Below, piece after piece: positions 51,772 through 63,837 of a DNA stretch of 64,000 nucleotides (positions within the stretch are counted from its first letter, which is position 1; the number at the start of each line of letters is the position of its first letter). A program made the translations under genes and the position numbers. The notes below the pieces were generated by a model that saw only the letters and a list, made by a program, of their open reading frames with translations, ran no database searches and was not told where the DNA came from. Source of the DNA: Ampullaceana balthica (lineage: Eukaryota > Mollusca > Gastropoda > Lymnaeidae); contig CALYLW010000336.1 in the NCBI GenBank assembly GCA_944989445.1, forward strand, positions 186,705 through 250,704, given 5' to 3'.

Positions 51772-52156
51772 TTCTTCTTCTTCTTCGTTCTCAATTTGAG
51801 TATTGCGTGCCGACGAGTTTTGCGCCAATTGGCCCGTGGTCTCCGACTTCAGCCTGCTGTTTTTTCTGGATGTGCTTCCATAGCCTTTGGTCAGCCAAGA
51901 CCATCTGCAAGGCAGCAGTTGATTTTGGCAAGTGATGCAGCGTTCACATGCCACGGCTATAAGGGTTCCACGCATTACCCAGCCGCCTTTTATTTTCCCT
52001 AACTATGCATTAGGTACCCACTCGAAGCTGGGTGGACTCGGGAACGCCCTAGGCCCCGGGAACAAATCCATGGCTTCCCATGGATTCGAACCCGCGACCA
52101 TCGGTACGCCAGTCGAGCGTGCTGCCACTCGACCACCGTATCCCCAACAAGTACTT
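51772..52156 (-). mobile_element. tRNA-derived SINE inside the Gag ORF
   Basis: GGTACTGTAAC occurs at 51761-51771 and 52157-52167, an 11-bp target duplication enclosing 385 bp. On the minus strand the head has GTGGTCGAGTGGCAGC (A box) and GCGGGTTCGAATCC (B box). The body matches the SINE at 34.3 kb (GGGCCTAGGGCGTTCCCGAG, TGGGTAATGCGTGGAACCC). The tail is (GAA)n rather than the LINE-derived TTATC tail of the other copy. The N-terminal 80 or so residues of the plus-strand ORF 51932-52858 are antisense SINE. Confidence 0.92.
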
Positions 52157-52167
52157 GGTACTGTAAC

Positions 52168-52858
52168 AACAAGGCAGTGTTACAACAATAAAGGACAACC
52201 AAATAGGGTGTCACCTAATGGCAGCCCTATAAGAAAGAAAACAGAAGAAAAATCAAGACAAGATTACAAACATAGTAGACAATCATGGAGAGAAAAATAT
52301 AATCATAATTCCAGACATAGAGATTATGATCAAGGTAGACAATCATGGAGAGACAAATACAATCATAATTCCATATATAGAGATTATAATCAAGGTAGAA
52401 GATCATGGAGAGGCAGATATAGTTTTGATTCCAGAATAAGAAATTTTGATCAACCATGGAGAAAGAATGAAAGCCAAGACATGAATGATAGAAATAGAAG
52501 AAAGATGAATCGTGAAGAAATAAGATCTAGTGACACTGTAGCTACTATTGACAATCACATATATGACAAAAGGGATGAAGACCATAGTAGCAGAGATAAA
52601 GATGGTACTAGTGAGTCTGAAACCATTCGTGTGAAATCATCTGAAGTAGGAAGAATAATGGATTGTGTATTAAACAGAATCAGAGACATTGAAACAAACG
52701 GTGATTTTTGGATAAAGGTTTCTACTGACAATGACTCATCTGGTCGAAATTCTATTGAATTATCTGGAAGCAAAAATGACATCTCAAAAGCTAAGCAACT
52801 TATTCAAGATGCTGGAATTGATATTGTGAATGGACATAATCGTGGTCATGGTTGGTGA
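52168..52858 (+). pseudogene. Gag C-terminus with dead zinc knuckle, Arg-rich repeats and KH-like domain
   Basis: After the SINE the Gag frame continues. CYNNKGQPNRVSPN is a CX2CX4HX4C knuckle in which three of the four ligands are now Asn. Three 20-residue repeats follow (SWREKYNHNSRHRDYDQGRQ-type), then a charged linker. The end reads TIRVKSSEVGRIM, RIRDIETNGDFWIKVSTDN and SIELSGSKNDISKAKQLIQD. This has the length and pattern of a type I KH RNA-binding domain. The GxxG loop position holds DCVL, so binding is probably lost. KH domains are not normal parts of gypsy Gag. It may be a host-derived addition, or a retrocopy fused by chance. Confidence 0.7.
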
Positions 52859-53040
52859 ATTATTTAACATTTAATAGGCTGAAGAAGCATTGAAAGCCCA
52901 TCGATTTGAATTCATACTAGTCAGCTGAAGAATGACTACCTTTGGTTGGTGAATTATTGAACATTTAACAGTCTGAAGAAACATTCAAAGCCCAACGATT
53001 TGAATTCTTACTCGTCAACTGAAGAATGACTATTTTTGAA
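52859..53040. repeat. Tandem duplication of about 90 bp
   Basis: GGTTGGTGAATTATTTAACA at 52850 and GGTTGGTGAATTATTGAACA near 52944 begin two copies of a segment that ends with AGCTGAAGAATGACTA. The first copy includes the end of the KH frame, so the duplication arose within the element. Confidence 0.85.
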
Positions 53041-53053
53041 CTAGGCTATGCTA

Positions 53054-53152
53054 TTAGCCGACTACAAATTTGACATTAAACATGTTAAAGGAAAATACAA
53101 TGTGGTTGCAGACATATTAAGTAGAACGACAATAAATAAAGACATTCTGTGA
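53054..53152 (+). pseudogene. Ty3/gypsy RNase H end fragment
   Basis: A short frame reads LADYKFDIKHVKGKYNVV followed by ADILSRT, then a stop. The D-F-x-I-x-H-x-K-G-K-x-N-x-V-A-D-x-L-S-R pattern is the C-terminal signature of gypsy RNase H, just before the integrase region. Protease, reverse transcriptase and integrase are missing, so a large internal deletion joined Gag to this piece. Confidence 0.85.
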
Positions 53153-53369
53153 ATTCCTAAATGATAAAACCAGAGACTGTATTAATATTAGTATTTTTAT
53201 TCAGTAAACCATAGACAAGGAGCAGTGTTTGAATTCCAATGGACAATAAATTTAATTTTAATTTTAGGAATATTGATTGTTAAAAATATGTTGGTTACAC
53301 AAAATTATAGTTGTGTTAAAATTCCATTTTCATTTTTCAGCACAGGTAGACTGTTGCAGTCCTACAGAT

Positions 53370-53875
53370 TTTTACACGCTTTTATTTAAGTCACAATGTT
53401 TGTATGTTGTATCCATCCTTCCTTCAAAACTTGAAACGTAAAATTATACCACTTCTGATGGTCCTAGAGATCTAAAATTTTTACCACAGATAGATCTTGG
53501 ATGCCAATGCATTGTATCAAAATTTCAGATCGATCGAATGTACCGTATTGAAATTATTGCATTTTTAGTTTATCTATAGTCTATATATAAGCATCGGTAC
53601 CCGTCTGCTTTGTTGACATCCATGAGTTCACCACGTGAACACAACACCGTGGTATAAAACGTTGGGCGGGCGCTTATGAGGTGTTTGGTATAAAAAAAAA
53701 TAGTGGTAAAAAAGATGTGTGGGCTTCAGACGTGAATTTTAAAGAGTTTTTATTATAAGTTTTAAAAAATAGCTGTAAAAACAAAGTTTTTGACTATAAA
53801 TCCCTTATACATGAGACATTACTAAAAGTAGTGATTATGTTAAAAGCGTGTCCTTTTTAAAAAAAAAGATTTTTT
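53370..53875. repeat. R2 copy, probably inserted in the Ty3/gypsy remnant
   Basis: Bounded by TTACACGCTTTTATTTAAGT and AAAAGCGTGTCCTTTTTAAA. The interior matches 31013-31510 closely, including a GTTGACATCCATGAGTTCAC-like stretch and the embedded R1 end GACTATAAATCCCTTATACA. It lies between the RNase H fragment and the 3' LTR. Confidence 0.8.
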
Positions 53876-54032
53876 AAATGTTTAATTATTTCTTATTGAT
53901 TTTCATGTCTAGATATTGTGTGTAAAGTAATGAATGTCCAATGATGATAAATATTTGAGATTTGAATATAGATATAGATTAATTTGATTTTATTAAGACC
54001 AAAAATGTTGTATTTCATAAACATTTTTTTTT

Positions 54033-54328
54033 AAGGATGGGGGGTGAATGTCACGTGTGAATCGCGTGTTGGATGACGGAGAGATCACGTGAGTGAAAGC
54101 GCGGGAAGAGATGGGGTGGAAGGTTCGAGATTATTATCAGTGTTAGAGAATACTGGTGTCATGGCAGATATGTGCCTGAGTATTCCACGTTGTATAACCT
54201 CAAATTATATGTGAATAGTGTAGATATTAAAGTTGTTTTATTGAAACCAGTTCTTCAGAGGATTATTGTATGCGAGGTTATGTATTGAGAGAACGCCTAC
54301 AAGATACATTAATAAGTAAACCAGTTAC
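54033..54328 (+). mobile_element. Polypurine tract and 3' LTR of the gypsy remnant
   Basis: AAGGATGGGGGGTGA (54034-54048) is a polypurine tract, and TGTCACGTGTGA begins the LTR at 54049. The block ends near TTACA at 54328, about 280 bp. E-box-like CACGTG and TCACGTGAG motifs lie in the first 50 bp. No second copy for comparison was found, so the right border is approximate. Confidence 0.5.
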
Positions 54329-54554
54329 AACTATACATTTTTAAAGGCCACATGAAAGTTACTGAGGTCGCAGTCCCGTCCCCCCCCCCATGAGACCAAA
54401 ACATATTCCAAATTTACATCCCAAAAAACATTATCAATTACTATTCTTTCATTTTTTATTTATAAATACATGATTTTTGTTACAAACAAAGAAATTTTAT
54501 ACATTAGTATGTAATCATATTTATACATTTACTTTCCTAACTTTCATAATAGAA

Positions 54555-55645
54555 AAATAGGGGTCTACCGATATATCGGCTGGGGCACCGATATCGGCAA
54601 TATCTGTATCGGTAGCATGTAAAGGTCCCGATATTGACGTCACCGATATTTCATAATAAGTGATATTTTGACCAAAAAAAAACAACAACAAAAAAAAACA
54701 ACTATTATTTAGATTTACAATATCTCGACAAATTAATATATCGATCCTGATACCGGTATTGAAAGAGTCCTAGTATTAATATCTACAGCCACGATACAGT
54801 GTGCCATGTGCTATGATATTTTTTAGGTATCGGCCGATTTTCCTATGCTCAGAAATACTGTGTAAATAGCGCCGATGTCAAGTATACCGTAATTGCTCTA
54901 ATAAATGGATAACATGTAAACATTATGTTCACGTAATTGCTCTAATAGCAAAGATGCACGCAGAATCGCAGATGTCTAAAACATTTCGTTTCGTATGGAA
55001 TAACAAAATGTACCGTGTGCAGACTTGTTGTCATGGGCAACCATTCATCCTTCAACCTCATTTCACTCCATTACTATTGCTTTGTTCTCATTGTTTCATT
55101 CATAAAAGGTGGCCGTGTGCAAAAGCCATTAAACTATTGGTTAGAATTAATAATTATGAGTCAAAAGTTGAAGTTTCAAAAGGAGTACCTCATTTTGCTT
55201 GTACATTTTCATAAAGGACGGTTCGTTTGCCATGAGTCCTATGTAGGTCATGAGTCATGATCTGGAACTTGTAAATTGTAAACACATCAGAAACTTCGTT
55301 TCGGAAAAAAAATAATAAATCGGTAATATCGGCATAACTGGATATCGGTAGAGTGTAGACCCCTAAATAATAAAATATAAATAATTACACATGACGACAT
55401 CAAATATGACCACTGTTTTTGTCCTAACAAATACTCATATCGGAAAAAAATATCGGTCATATTGGCAAAAATGCATATCAGTAGACCCCTAATATAAAAT
55501 ATAAATAATTAGGAGTGATAAATTTAAGAATGACGTCATCAAATAAGACCGCTGGTTTTAGTCCTAACAAATACTCATATCGGCACTCATATCGGCAAAA
55601 AAAATATCGGTATCGGCAAAAATGCATATCGGTAGACACCTATTG
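54555..55645. mobile_element. ACCGATAT-type TIR element, copy B (inverted, three repeated ends)
   Basis: It begins TAGGGGTCTACCGATATATC near 54558 and ends CGGTAGACACCTA near 55641. It is the reverse complement of copy A (11967-13251): the single-copy part comes first (54558-55340), followed by three units of about 150 bp each ending in the TAGACCCCTA motif. It includes ATGACGTCATCAAATAAGAC. Copy A has four such units. Confidence 0.75.
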
Positions 55646-56395
55646 AAAAATCGTGTGTTACACTATCAAAATTTAACTTATTTGTAATATCTTGTTCTAT
55701 GGACAATATTGCAAGATTTTGTTGTCTTAAATCGCTCATTGCGGAAGGAATGTGTGAAGGACAATTCACGTTGTGGTACAGGGTTCGATTTTCGCTTGTG
55801 GAAAAAAAAATTTTATTTATTTTTTTTATTAACAGGGTTTGATTTTTAGATGGGGAATCTTTTTTTAAAATTTTTCTTTTTAATTTAAAAAAAATAAAAA
55901 ATTCTATTTTAACCCTTTTGTTATTGCATAATATTTAAATGATTCACATTCATCCCACTGCAACGCGACCTTGGTAGCGGCGCAAATGACATATAATATG
56001 ATATACTGCCGATATTGCTAACACTACTAATGAGGATGGACGGATGCCATAGAGAGATATTATAAATAAATTTATTGGCCTATATTGTCCAATATGTCAT
56101 GGACTGTAAAACCTAAAGACCTATATTAGTACAGACGCTGCCTAAGGGAATTGGAGCCCTAGGCGAAGTGAATTTGGTGGCCAGTGGCCCTAAATAAAAC
56201 GTAACAGAAAAATAAAATAATAAATATTGACAAATTCTTTGGGCTATATCATATATCCAAGCCAATACACAATGGACTATACCAGTGAGCTAGATAATAA
56301 AAAAAAGCTTTGTGGACTGAACAAATTCTAAAATTAAAATATGAACTTAAAATGTATGAAAAACAATAAGTGGAATAAGTATAGGCAGTATAGGG
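55646..56395. other. No gene seen
   Basis: AT-rich with long T and A runs near 55800-55900. No coding similarity. Confidence 0.4.
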
Positions 56396-56399
56396 CTGT

Positions 56400-56852
56400 G
56401 GTAATCCCTTATTTCAGCGCATTTTATATTTCAAGTCATCAAAAAACATTTTTTCAAACTTACTACTTACTTCATTAATTATTGTTATGAAATCTATTTT
56501 AAAATTAAAACATTATTATTTTGTTGAAATAAAATTACTAATTTACCTTTTGTACGAAATAAAAATTTGTATATGTCACTATCTTCTACTTCTATGACTA
56601 ACGGCGTCATTGTTGCTGTTGGAAGTTTGCTTTTAAAATTAAAAACCATTTTCTAAGTTAAAAACCCCTTTGAACTCAACAAAACACACAAGAAACTAAT
56701 TGTAAAGTTAAAGCATTAAATTATAAATACTTTTTTATTTTTTTATATCTGATTTAAGTTTAAGTCAAGTGTTTAAATTTAAATTAGTAAAAGTAAGTTA
56801 TTTTATTTATTTTGTTCTAAAAATTTAAAATGCGCTAAAATAAGGGATTACC
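56400..56852. mobile_element. MITE with 27-30-bp inverted ends
   Basis: GGTAATCCCTTATTTCAGCG at 56400 and its near reverse complement CGCTAAAATAAGGGATTACC at 56833-56852 enclose about 450 bp of AT-rich sequence. Target duplication not clear. Confidence 0.7.
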
Positions 56853-56912
56853 TAAGCCTAAGGCTGGTACTGTTTTCTTTAATAAGGTCAGATATAAAAT
56901 TCATATAATAAC

Positions 56913-57503
56913 GTGAATTTACTTGATATTGATATACATGATACACAGCCAAATTTTAATATAGAGTCTATTTATTGTAACATAATTACACCAAACTCAT
57001 CCCCACTTATTGTAGGCAGTATATATAGACCTCCGAATACAAACCTAGAATACATGAACAATCTTTGTAGTCAATTAACTTTCATAAAAGAGAATAATAA
57101 AAATGCAGTTATATGGATTATGGGGGACTTTAATCTTCCAGATATAAATTGGAAAAATTATACAATTGATAACCATCAAACTAACAAAGAAATTAATGAA
57201 CACTTTTTAGACACTATAAACAACATAAACCTAGAACAGGTAGTAAAAACAGCAACAAGGAAAAGTAAAACACTAGATTTATTCCTAACAAATAGACCAG
57301 GACTAGTGTTAGACTATAAAATAATTCCAGGACTGTCCGACCATGATATAGTTAGGGTCACCAATACAATAAAAACTAAATTTAATAAGATACCTAGAAG
57401 AATAATCTATCTTTGGAATAAATGTAATTCAATAAAACTACACCAATCAGCGGCTAACTTCCAACAAACTTTCCTAAGTAAATTTAACACAAATAGCCCA
57501 GTA
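56913..57503 (+). pseudogene. LINE endonuclease domain, C-terminal part
   Basis: It shows the apurinic-endonuclease signatures: VGSIYRPPNTNLEYM, IMGDFNLPDINW (the GDFN Asp and Asn) and GLSDHDIV (the SDH catalytic His). The first half of the domain, with the catalytic Glu, is missing through 5' truncation. The following TAA is in the same frame as the reverse transcriptase, so this was one ORF2. Confidence 0.9.
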
Positions 57504-57545
57504 TAAGAAATTTGGAAAGATATAAAAACAAATCTAAAAACTATA

Positions 57546-59475
57546 ATGGATGAGAATGTTCCAACAAAACTAACATCAAATAAAATTAACAAATGCTGGT
57601 TCAATTCTAGATTGAAAAAGCTATGCAAACTAAAAGAGAACTTATTTAAGAAATATAAAGCTACCTATTCATATAGGATACACAAAAAATACTTAAAGAT
57701 TAAACACTTGACACAAAAACTTAGTCGGAACCTCCAAAATGAATATATAAACAATGTAATTACCAAAGATAACAATAAAAACTTATGGTCCTTTATCAAA
57801 TCTAAAAAAATGGAACCTTCAGAAATAGCCACACTAAAAGGCTCAAATAATAAAACCTATAATGATAATAAAACTAAAGCTAATATCCTTAACACATATT
57901 TTGCATCATCTTTTTCTGCCTCAGGCGACAAGGAAGTTTTAATAAATTTAAATAAAATGGAGGAAATAGGTAACATAACTGTAGATGAGATAGGTATACA
58001 TTCACTCCTAAAAAACTTAAAAATAAACAAAGCTACTGGCCCAGATGATTTGCCTGCAAGATTATTAAAAGAACTAAGCAATGAACTGTCCCCAATCCTT
58101 GTAGTTCTCTTTCAAGCCTCTCTAAACCAGGGTAAAGTGCCCCAGGATTGGAAATTAGCTAACGTAACTCCACTCTTTAAAAAAGGGGATAAATCAGACC
58201 CTGGTAATTACAGGCCTGTATCACTTACTAGTATCACCTGTAAATTACTAGAACACATAATATATAGTAGAATAGTTAACCACCTTGACAAATATAATGC
58301 CCTATACCCACATCAACACGGCTTTAGAAAAAACAGATCGTGTGAAACACAATTAATAGGTTTAATAGATGAACTATCAAAAGGCTTGGACAAAAATGAT
58401 CAAATAGATACAATATTACTAGACTTCTCAAAAGCATTTGACAAAGTTCACCACCTTAGTTTACTTAAAAAACTTAACTACTTTGGAATCTCAGGTTCCT
58501 TACATCACTGGATCCAAGACTTCCTTTTGGGCAGGGAGCAAACTGTAATAATTAATGGATCTAAATCTGCACCAATAAAGGTTAACTCAGGAGTTCCACA
58601 AGGAACTGTGCTAGGTCCCTTACTCTTTTTAATTTATATAAATGATTTACCCAACAACATCTCAACAGGTACAAAAGTTAGGTTATTTGCTGATGATTGT
58701 ATAATCTATAGAACAATTAAATCAGAACAAGATAGCAAAATTTTACAAAAAGACTTAGATGAATTGATAAAATGGGAAACTAACTGGAGTATGTCTTTCC
58801 ACCCAGAAAAGTGTCAACTGTTAAGAGTAACAAAGAAAAAGAAACAAATAAATTCAAAATATTACATTCATGGAAAAGAACTGACCCAAACTTAAGATGC
58901 AAAATACTTAGGAGTCTTAATAAATGAGAAACTATCATGGAATCCCCATGTCAATGAAGTTATTAAAAAATCAAACAAAACCTTAGGCTTTATAAAAAGG
59001 AACTTTAACAAATGTAATAGAGATATAAAACTAAAATGCTACCTCACTTTGGTGAGACCTGTACTAGAATATGCATCTTCTGTATGGGACCCATCCACCA
59101 AAGAAAACATTGATAAACTAGAACAAATTCAAAAAAGAGCTGCCAGATTCATTACTGGAGAATATTCGAAACTGACAGGAATAACACCATTAGTTAAATC
59201 ATTAAACCTTGAAACACTAGAGGATAGAAGAACCAAGAGCAAAGTAGTAATCATACATAAAGCAATTAATTCTAATTTAGAAATACAACACAAAGATAAC
59301 TTAATACAACCCTCAGATAGACATAAGGATAAAAACACCTTTTCTTATTCCGTATGCAAGAACAAACACATACAAGTTTTCCTTCTTCCCGTCCGGAATT
59401 CGGGCGTGGAATGGGTTGCCTGAAGAATCCAGGAAAACAAACACTTTATCAACATTTAAATCTCTAATAAAATAA
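57546..59475 (+). pseudogene. LINE reverse transcriptase
   Basis: Ordered RT motifs: NYRPVSLTSITCKLLE (motif 2), HGFRKNRSCETQL, DTILLDFSKAFDKVHH (motif A), SGVPQGTVLGPLLFLIYIND (motif B), RLFADDCIIY (motif C, catalytic FADD intact) and later AKYLGVLI. The in-frame TAA at 58893-58895 separates it from the C-terminal LVRPVLEYASSVWDP and QKRAARFI region (59049-59380). A frameshift then leads to GIRAWNGLPEES at the end. The class (CR1/jockey group) is judged from motif style, not from a tree. Confidence 0.92.
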
Positions 59476-59555
59476 ACCACATAGATAAGCGTAGGACGCA
59501 ATAATCTTCTGTATAGAAGGAGCGTCTGTAAACAGATAAGATGAGATAAGATAAG

Positions 59556-60922
59556 ACATGATAAATAATGCTCAAAAATGACTTTGACAATAGTTCACTG
59601 AATTCTCCCATCAACGTCTAGAGTCAGTCACAGAATTCTGGGGATAACGTTCAACATTATTCAAAGAATTCTCATAATGCTTACCAGGATAAAAGGTTTC
59701 CATCCAAAAGTAAAAGGGCAAGGCAAAAGGCATATAATTATAAATTAATTAAAATATATAATTATAAAGGGCCGTCTTGAGTTTAATACTATTTATACCT
59801 GTAGTTTAGTACTATTATATTTTTTACAGTAAGTTTGACAGATGAACGCATTGTGGCTTAAAAATCTATGGAGGAAGACTAATAAAACAGTTTTTGCACA
59901 TAAAATGGACTTGTGTGTTTAGTTGCCGTATTTCTGTTGCAATTCTTAAATGAGAATTAAGATATTCGACATCTTGGTAAGAAAGAACTCTTTTGCGTTC
60001 AAAGTTCAAAGCTTAGTTTTATTCATGTCGTCATTTGGGTTATCAAGACGTATCAAGTAGGCCTGATTGGATTCTAACTTATTATTCTAAAAGATTTTAA
60101 TGCGTAAAATTATGATTTGTATCAAGGGAAGTAATTAGTCTTTTTGTTTTTAATTTTAAATTAATTTTTCTTGAGCTAAGCTGCTAATTAAAAAGACTCG
60201 TACATATAAACCACATTTAAACTGATTTTGAGATATTTTAAAGTGTCCAAAATTACCTGAATTATTAATGCTTTACTTTTATCATTCCTTTATTCAATCA
60301 ATATACAAAACTTATATAATAAAACATAAATAGAAATGTATGTCTTATCTGGGATCATCCCTAACTATCTCACTTTTCTGTTTAAGCTTAGGCACTTTCA
60401 AGTGTTATTACACTTTTATTCGCTCCTATTAAATGGAGATAACATAGCTGTTTCATTACCTACATGTCTCTAGCTGCCTACAGCTACTACAGCCAGTTTT
60501 TCAAATTAGATCTAGGTGTTTTTTTAACCTTGTCTAGGTTGTAAATTGCCATAATCTAGGTTTTTCTTTAAAAAAGTAAATACACGATGTTTAAGTACAA
60601 AAAGTAATAAATATGTGCAATTCATATCCTAATTAAATTCAATTTTTCAAAAATAAAATTAAGCATTCGGTGGTAACAGTGTTTTTTCAGCCGCTCTGAT
60701 ATTTTACATTATGATATCTATAGCTCTTTCATGCAATCCCACCGAATTCGAAAGATGGCGCTGCTGCGGTGCCATCTGTCTAATGATAATGAAATCTAGT
60801 ACAAGATAAGCTTGAATGAGTCAAAATATTCAATTTTATTAGACCTCATGACAAACTTAACAGCTCTAACATTTTCTTCTGCCTGCGTTGAGAGAATATT
60901 CTCTCAGGTATTCATGGTATAA
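59556..60922. other. No gene seen
   Basis: AT-rich. A short run near 59630 (GAATTCTGGGGATAACGTTC) is similar to one near 49670, a minor repeat. No coding similarity. Confidence 0.4.
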
Positions 60923-60993
60923 ATCAAAGATAATCTAATACAACCCTCAGATAGATATAGTTATACTTTTCCTATTCCGTATACAACAACAAA

Positions 60994-63837
60994 TAAGAAA
61001 CAAAATAGGAAACTCGGACCTTGGAGATGATGGGTCTCGTAACAGAGAACTTATGAAGCTGGGTGGCCAAAGCCAACTGGAAACCACCCGGCAGACAACC
61101 ATCCTCTCCACTAGGACCACCACCAACTTAGGAACATGGAACGTAAGGACCATGTTCGAAGCTGGAAAAACTGCCCAAGTTGCTGCCGAAATGCAACGCT
61201 ACAAGCTAGCCTTCCTAGGGATAAGTGAATCCCGATGGACTGGCTCAGGTCAGATGAAGCTCAGCACAGGAGAACTGCTACTATATTCAGGCCATGATGA
61301 AGAAAACGCAGCCCACACCCAAGGAGTAGCAATCATGCTTTCCAAAACTGCTCAGAACGCCCTTTTAGGGTGGGAAGCCCATGGTCCCCGAATAATCACT
61401 GCAAGATTTAAGACCAAAAAGCGAGAAGTCAATATGGATCTTCTTCAGGTATACGCTCCTACTAATGACAGTAAAGAAGAGGACAAAGAGGACTTCTACA
61501 ACAGACTGAGAACCCTTATCCAAAAGTGTCCTAGGAGCAATGTGATTATTCTATTGGGTGACCTAAATGCAAAAATAGGCAGCAACAATAATGGATATGA
61601 AGAATGCATGGGAACACATGGCATCGGAGAGATGAACGATAATGGTTAAAGGCTAGCAAATATATGTGCTGCAGATGGACTGGTCATTGGTGGAAGTCTC
61701 TTTATGCATAGAAATATCCATAAGGCAACATGGATATCACCAGATATGTCAACGGCTAACCAAATCGACCATATATGTATCTGCAAAAAGTTTAGAAGAT
61801 CTCTCCAAGATGTAAGGGTAAAAAGAGGGGCAGACGTAGCCTCAGACCATCATCTACTGTCTACTGATTGCCCAACTAAGGCTCAAATTGAAAAAGAATT
61901 GGACAAGTGAGGGAAGCCAACGCCAACGTTTTAACACTACTCCTTGAAAGGGGGACCAAAACTTAATGAGTTCAAACTTACGCTAACAAACAAATTCCCG
62001 ATCTTACAAGAACTTGGCAACGAAGAAACAGTTGAACAAAACTGGAAAAGCTTCAAAGAAATACTTACGACCACCTGTGAAGAAATGTTGGGTCCCAGAC
62101 AACAAACGCATAAATAATGGATCTCTAATGAAACCATGGAGAAAATCCAACAGATGAAAAAGAAGAAGGCAAATCTCAACAACAGCCGCACCAGAACTGA
62201 AAAAGCAAGAGCATCAGCAGAATACGCAGAAGCCAATAAAGACGTTAAACGTAGTATAAGGTTAGATGAAAAGAACTACATAGAAGGACTAGCAACTGAA
62301 GCAGAAGAGGAAGCTTACCATGGAGAACTATTCAGTACAATAAAAAAGCTATCCGGAAAGTTCAAAAATCCAGAGAGACCTGTTAAAACTAAAGATGGGA
62401 AATCTATACCTGATGAAGAGGGACAGAAAAAAAGATGGATATAACATTTTGAAGAACTCCTCAACCGACCAGCCCCACAATACAAACTCAACATAGAGCC
62501 AGCGGAACAAGACCTAGAAATAGACTGCAGCACACCCACAAAACAAGAGATAAACAGAGCAATTAAACAACTAAAGAAAGGCAAAGCAGCTGGTCCATAC
62601 AGAATACCAGCAGAAGCCTTGACAGCAGATATTACGACTAGCTCTGCAATGCTACACATTCTTTTCAAGAAAATATGGGAGGAAGAACAGATCCCGACGG
62701 AGTGGAAAGAAGGACATCTCATTAAGCTCCCAAAGAAAGGAAATCTTAGCTCCTGCTCCAACTATAGAGGAATAATTCTGCTATCCATACCAAGCAAAGT
62801 ATTTAACAGAGTGCTGCTAAACAGAATGAGGGACGCAATAGACACCCATCTTAGATACCAACAAGCAGGTTTTAGAAAAGATAGATCATGCACTGACCAG
62901 ATTGCCACACTGAGAATTATATAGGAACAATCCCTGGAGTGGAACTCAACACTATACATCAAATTTATTGAATATGAGAAGGCATTTGATAGTGTTGACA
63001 TGCCAACCCTGTGGAAGTTACTAAGACACTACGGGATACCACAAAAACTGACTGACATAATTAAGGCTTCCTACGAAGGACTTACATGTAGAATTGTCCA
63101 TGGCCAACAAGCAACAGCGGCTTTTGAGGTACATACCATTCTTATTTCTGCTAACCATCGACTGCATAATGAAAATGTCTACAGAGCAGAAGAGAAATGG
63201 TATCCAGTGGACACTATGGAAACAACTTGATGACCTGAACTTTGCGGACGATCTTGCCTTATTATCGCACTCACAGCAACAGATGCAGGAGAAAACCAAC
63301 TATGTAGCACAGTTCTCTGCCTGCCTTGGCCTGAACATCCATAAGGGAAAAAGCAAAGTCCTTAAAATAAACACATCAAGCAACACTCCAATAACACTGG
63401 AAGGAACAAATCTTGAAGAGGTGGATAGCTTCACATACCTTGGAAGCATCATCGACACACAAGGAGGGACAGACGCCGATGTAAGAGTGAGAATTGGCAA
63501 AGCAAGAACATCATTTAAACAGCTAAAAAAAAGTTTGGAACTGCAACAACTTGACTCTCCATACCAAGGTCAGGATATTCAACACCACAGTAAAGCCTGT
63601 CCTACTGTATGGAGCAGAAATATGGTGAATAACAGCAGCCATTTCAAAAAAGCTTCAAGCTTTTATAAACAAATGTCTCCGAACAATTCTCCGAATGACC
63701 TGGAGAAGGGAACTGGAGGCAGACACAAAAATGAGCGGGCACAGCTGGGGGCAGATTGAGAGATTGGCGCAGGACCGGGATGCCTGGAGAGACTTTGTTC
63801 GTGGCCTATGCCCCAGACGGGACGAAGGGCGATGATG
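60994..63837 (+). mobile_element. RTE-type LINE, near full length, with 13-bp target duplication
   Basis: ATACAACAACAAA occurs at 60981-60993 and 63838-63850, a 13-bp target duplication enclosing 2844 bp. The element has a short leader, a single broken ORF and the 3' end GGCGATGATG, in line with the short ATG-rich tails of RTE elements. It is dead: several stops and frameshifts are present. Confidence 0.9.
61053..63759 (+). pseudogene. RTE endonuclease-reverse transcriptase pseudogene
   Basis: The endonuclease starts near 61110 with LGTWNVRTMFEAGKTAQV. LAFLGISESRWTG carries the catalytic Glu; APTNDSKEEDK, LLGDLNAKIGS and, after a stop at 61647-61649, NQIDHICICKK and ASDHHLLSTD (the SDH motif) follow. 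The reverse transcriptase has KQLKKGKAAGPYRIPAEAL, NYRGIILLSIPSKVFNRVL, QAGFRKDRSC, YEKAFDSVDMPTLW (motif A) and LNFADDLALLSHS (catalytic FADD intact). The middle between motif A and FADD is shortened and in another frame (63130). Stops lie near 61909, 62116, 62442 and 62922. It resembles the proteins often annotated as craniofacial development protein 2-like in animal genomes, which are RTE-derived. Confidence 0.9.

Larger units (their letters stand above)
56890..59555 (+). mobile_element. CR1/jockey-like LINE, 5'-truncated, nearly intact
   Basis: One reading frame runs from within the endonuclease to the C-terminus with only two in-frame stops (57504-57506 and 58893-58895) and one frameshift near 59380. 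The 5' end breaks in mid-endonuclease near 56890. The 3' end is GACGCAATAATCTTCTGTAT and AAGGAGCGTCTGT, followed by a (GATAA)n tail. It is the youngest-looking LINE here. Shards of the same family lie at 1886, 9161, 10363 and 60923. Confidence 0.9.

Noticed and set aside
51932..52167. N-terminal 80 residues of the 308-codon ORF as part of the KH protein
   Set aside because: They translate antisense SINE sequence bounded by an 11-bp target duplication.
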